Assembly (NCBI RefSeq): GCF_030056735.1
Contig: NZ_JASHKN010000002.1
Location: forward strand, 620,001 to 684,000
Direction of reading: 5' to 3'
DNA: 64,000 bases
From: Rhodococcus sp. IEGM 1409
GTDB taxonomy: Bacteria; Actinomycetota; Actinomycetes; Mycobacteriales; Mycobacteriaceae
Shown here: positions 62,514 through 64,000 of the stretch, piece after piece
How the letters are laid out: every line of letters starts with the position of its first letter
How positions within the stretch are numbered: position 1 is the stretch's first letter
Notes under the pieces: model-generated
What the model saw: only the letters and a program-made list of their open reading frames with translations
Told to the model about the DNA's origin: nothing
Database searches by the model: none
Position numbers and translations under genes: made by a program

Positions 62514-64000
62514 ATGACAGACAATTCCGTAGTAGAGGTCGACGAAGGCGTGTTCGAATCCACCGCCGTGATCGACAACGGGTCTTTCGGTACCCGCACC
62601 ATCCGTTTCGAGACCGGACGCCTTGCTCAGCAGGCCGCCGGCGCCGTCGTTGCTTACCTGGACGACGAGACCATGCTGCTGTCCGCCACGAGCGCCAGCA
62701 AACACCCCAAGGAGCACTTCGACTTCTTCCCCCTGACGGTGGACGTCGAAGAGCGCATGTACGCAGCGGGCCGCATCCCCGGTTCGTTCTTCCGTCGTGA
62801 GGGACGCCCCTCCACCGACGCGATCCTGACCTGCCGCCTCATCGACCGGCCGCTGCGCCCGTCGTTCGTCGACGGTCTCCGTAACGAGATCCAGGTCGTC
62901 GTCACGGTCATGAGCCTCAACCCGCAGGATCTCTACGACGTCGTGGCTATCAACGCCGCTTCCGCGTCGACGCAGATCGCGGGCCTGCCGTTCTCCGGAC
63001 CCGTCGGTGGCGTGCGTGTTGCACTCATCGTCTCCGACGACAACAAGGCCGGCCAGTGGGTTGCATTCCCGACTGTCGATCAGCTCGAGAACGCCGTGTT
63101 CGACATGGTCGTCGCCGGCCGCGTCGTGTCCGGCAGCGGTGACAATGCCGACGTCGCGATCATGATGGTCGAGGCCGAGGCCACCGACAACGTCATCGCG
63201 AAGATCGCCGACGGCGCTCAGGCACCGACAGAGGCCATCGTCGCCGAGGGCCTCGAGGCCGCCAAGCCGTTCATCGCACGCCTGTGCGCTGCACAGGCAG
63301 CACTGGCATCCAAGGCTGCAAAGCCCACGGGTGACTACCCGGTCTTCCCGGCGTACCAGGACGACGTATTTGCTGCCGTCGAGGCTGCTGCGTCCGAAAA
63401 GCTCAATGCCGCACTGACAATCGCCGGCAAGCAGGAACGCGACGACAAGACCGACGAGGTCAAGGTCGAGGTTCTCGAGCAGGTTGCACCGAACTTCGAA
63501 GGCCGCGAGAAGGAACTGGGAGCAGCGTTCCGCTCGCTCACCAAGAAGCTGGTTCGCCAGCGCATCCTGCGCGATCAGTTCCGCATCGACGGTCGCGGCG
63601 TCACGGACATCCGTTCGCTGTCTGCCGAGGTCGCGATCATCCCGCGCGCACACGGCTCCGCACTTTTCGAGCGCGGCGAGACCCAGATCCTGGGTGTCAC
63701 CACTCTCGACATGGTCAAGATGGCGCAGCAGGTCGACTCGCTCGGTCCCGAAACCAGCAAGCGCTACATGCACCATTACAACTTCCCGCCGTACTCGACC
63801 GGTGAGACGGGCCGCGTCGGTTCGCCGAAGCGTCGCGAAATCGGTCACGGTGCACTCGCCGAGCGCGCTCTCATGCCGGTTCTGCCCAGCGTCGAAGAGT
63901 TCCCGTACGCCATCCGCCAGGTCTCCGAGGCCTTGAGCTCCAACGGTTCAACCTCGATGGGTTCGGTGTGTGCTTCCACGCTCGCACTGCTCAACGCCGG
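62514..64000 (+). CDS. pnp: Polyribonucleotide nucleotidyltransferase (PNPase), 5' part
   Basis: From ATG 62514 ([48 protein letters not shown]) the frame stays open to the window end (about 495 residues), so the 3' part with the KH and S1 domains is cut off. First RNase PH-like core: [39 protein letters not shown]. Second core begins after [31 protein letters not shown] and contains [33 protein letters not shown]. PNPase degrades RNA from the 3' end using phosphate. It corresponds to gpsI (Rv2783c). Confidence 0.97.
   Translation, partial: MTDNSVVEVDEGVFESTAVIDNGSFGTRTIRFETGRLAQQAAGAVVAYLDDETMLLSATSASKHPKEHFDFFPLTVDVEERMYAAGRIPGSFFRREGRPSTDAILTCRLIDRPLRPSFVDGLRNEIQVVVTVMSLNPQDLYDVVAINAASASTQIAGLPFSGPVGGVRVALIVSDDNKAGQWVAFPTVDQLENAVFDMVVAGRVVSGSGDNADVAIMMVEAEATDNVIAKIADGAQAPTEAIVAEGLEAAKPFIARLCAAQAALASKAAKPTGDYPVFPAYQDDVFAAVEAAASEKLNAALTIAGKQERDDKTDEVKVEVLEQVAPNFEGREKELGAAFRSLTKKLVRQRILRDQFRIDGRGVTDIRSLSAEVAIIPRAHGSALFERGETQILGVTTLDMVKMAQQVDSLGPETSKRYMHHYNFPPYSTGETGRVGSPKRREIGHGALAERALMPVLPSVEEFPYAIRQVSEALSSNGSTSMGSVCASTLALLNA

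Noticed and set aside
62256-63848. 530-codon minus-strand open frame opposite pnp
   Set aside because: It is antisense to PNPase and shows no recognised domain.
1-64000. tRNA or rRNA genes, insertion sequences, prophage or defence islands
   Set aside because: Reading both strands gave no cloverleaf-like gene, transposase, integrase or known defence module; the window is mainly core chromosome.

Overview
The window is a stretch of actinobacterial chromosome, most likely Rhodococcus (probably the R. erythropolis/qingshengii group; this genus call is from recall, no search was run). Reasons: high GC, many GTG starts, mycothione reductase, a PptT-type phosphopantetheinyl transferase, a mycobacterial-type methionine aminopeptidase, DtxR/IdeR-type iron boxes, many leaderless promoters, and gene order that follows the Mycobacterium tuberculosis segment from about Rv2861 (mapB) down to Rv2783 (pnp), interrupted by Rhodococcus-specific genes.

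Layout. 1-8300: accessory membrane, transporter and enzyme genes (serine hydrolase fragment, endonuclease/exonuclease/phosphatase protein, SulP permease, small membrane proteins, GNAT). 8318-10415: an iron-responsive pair, a siderophore-binding lipoprotein and an AraC regulator, each with a DtxR/IdeR-like box upstream. 10429-18651: paired SMR transporters, a transglutaminase-like protein, map, cobQ, an ECF sigma factor next to a GAF-ANTAR regulator, PhzF, an F420/PPOX-type flavoprotein and a degenerate alpha/beta hydrolase. 18730-23325: mycothione reductase with a coupled hydrolase, mqo and a GNAT. 23341-29137: a strong terminator, then a cobalamin riboswitch and the cobalamin/siroheme operon (chelatase, cobO, cobB, CobE/CbiG-like, cysG), followed by efpA. 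30744-46877: CBS protein, SelO, YaaA, proS, O-methyltransferase, rhomboid-like protein, acyl-CoA dehydrogenase, transporters, an SDR/SnoaL/TetR/MFS cluster, and a ferritin-like plus Tat-lipoprotein pair. 47110-64000: the translation and RNA core (rimP, nusA, ylxR, infB, ylxP, rbfA, DHH phosphoesterase, dinF, metallophosphoesterase, pptT, truB, GNAT, sirR, ribF, rpsO, pnp), with pnp running off the end.

How the parts work together: the cob operon is predicted to shut off when cobalamin is plentiful, through the leader RNA. The 9-10 kb genes are predicted to respond to iron. The last 17 kb builds and matures the translation and RNA-decay machinery, with short overlaps suggesting translational coupling. 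At least fifteen genes show a TANNNT -10 hexamer 5-8 nt before the start codon and no clear Shine-Dalgarno sequence, the signature of leaderless mRNAs. One short leaderless upstream ORF also stands out.

I found no tRNA, rRNA, CRISPR array, insertion sequence, prophage or obvious novel defence system. The most unusual items are a frameshifted glyoxalase-like gene, a 19-bp perfect inverted repeat without a U-tract after infB, the 8-codon leaderless upstream ORF, minisatellite repeats inside two genes, and the pnp leader structures. Positions of short sites were read by eye and may be off by one base.
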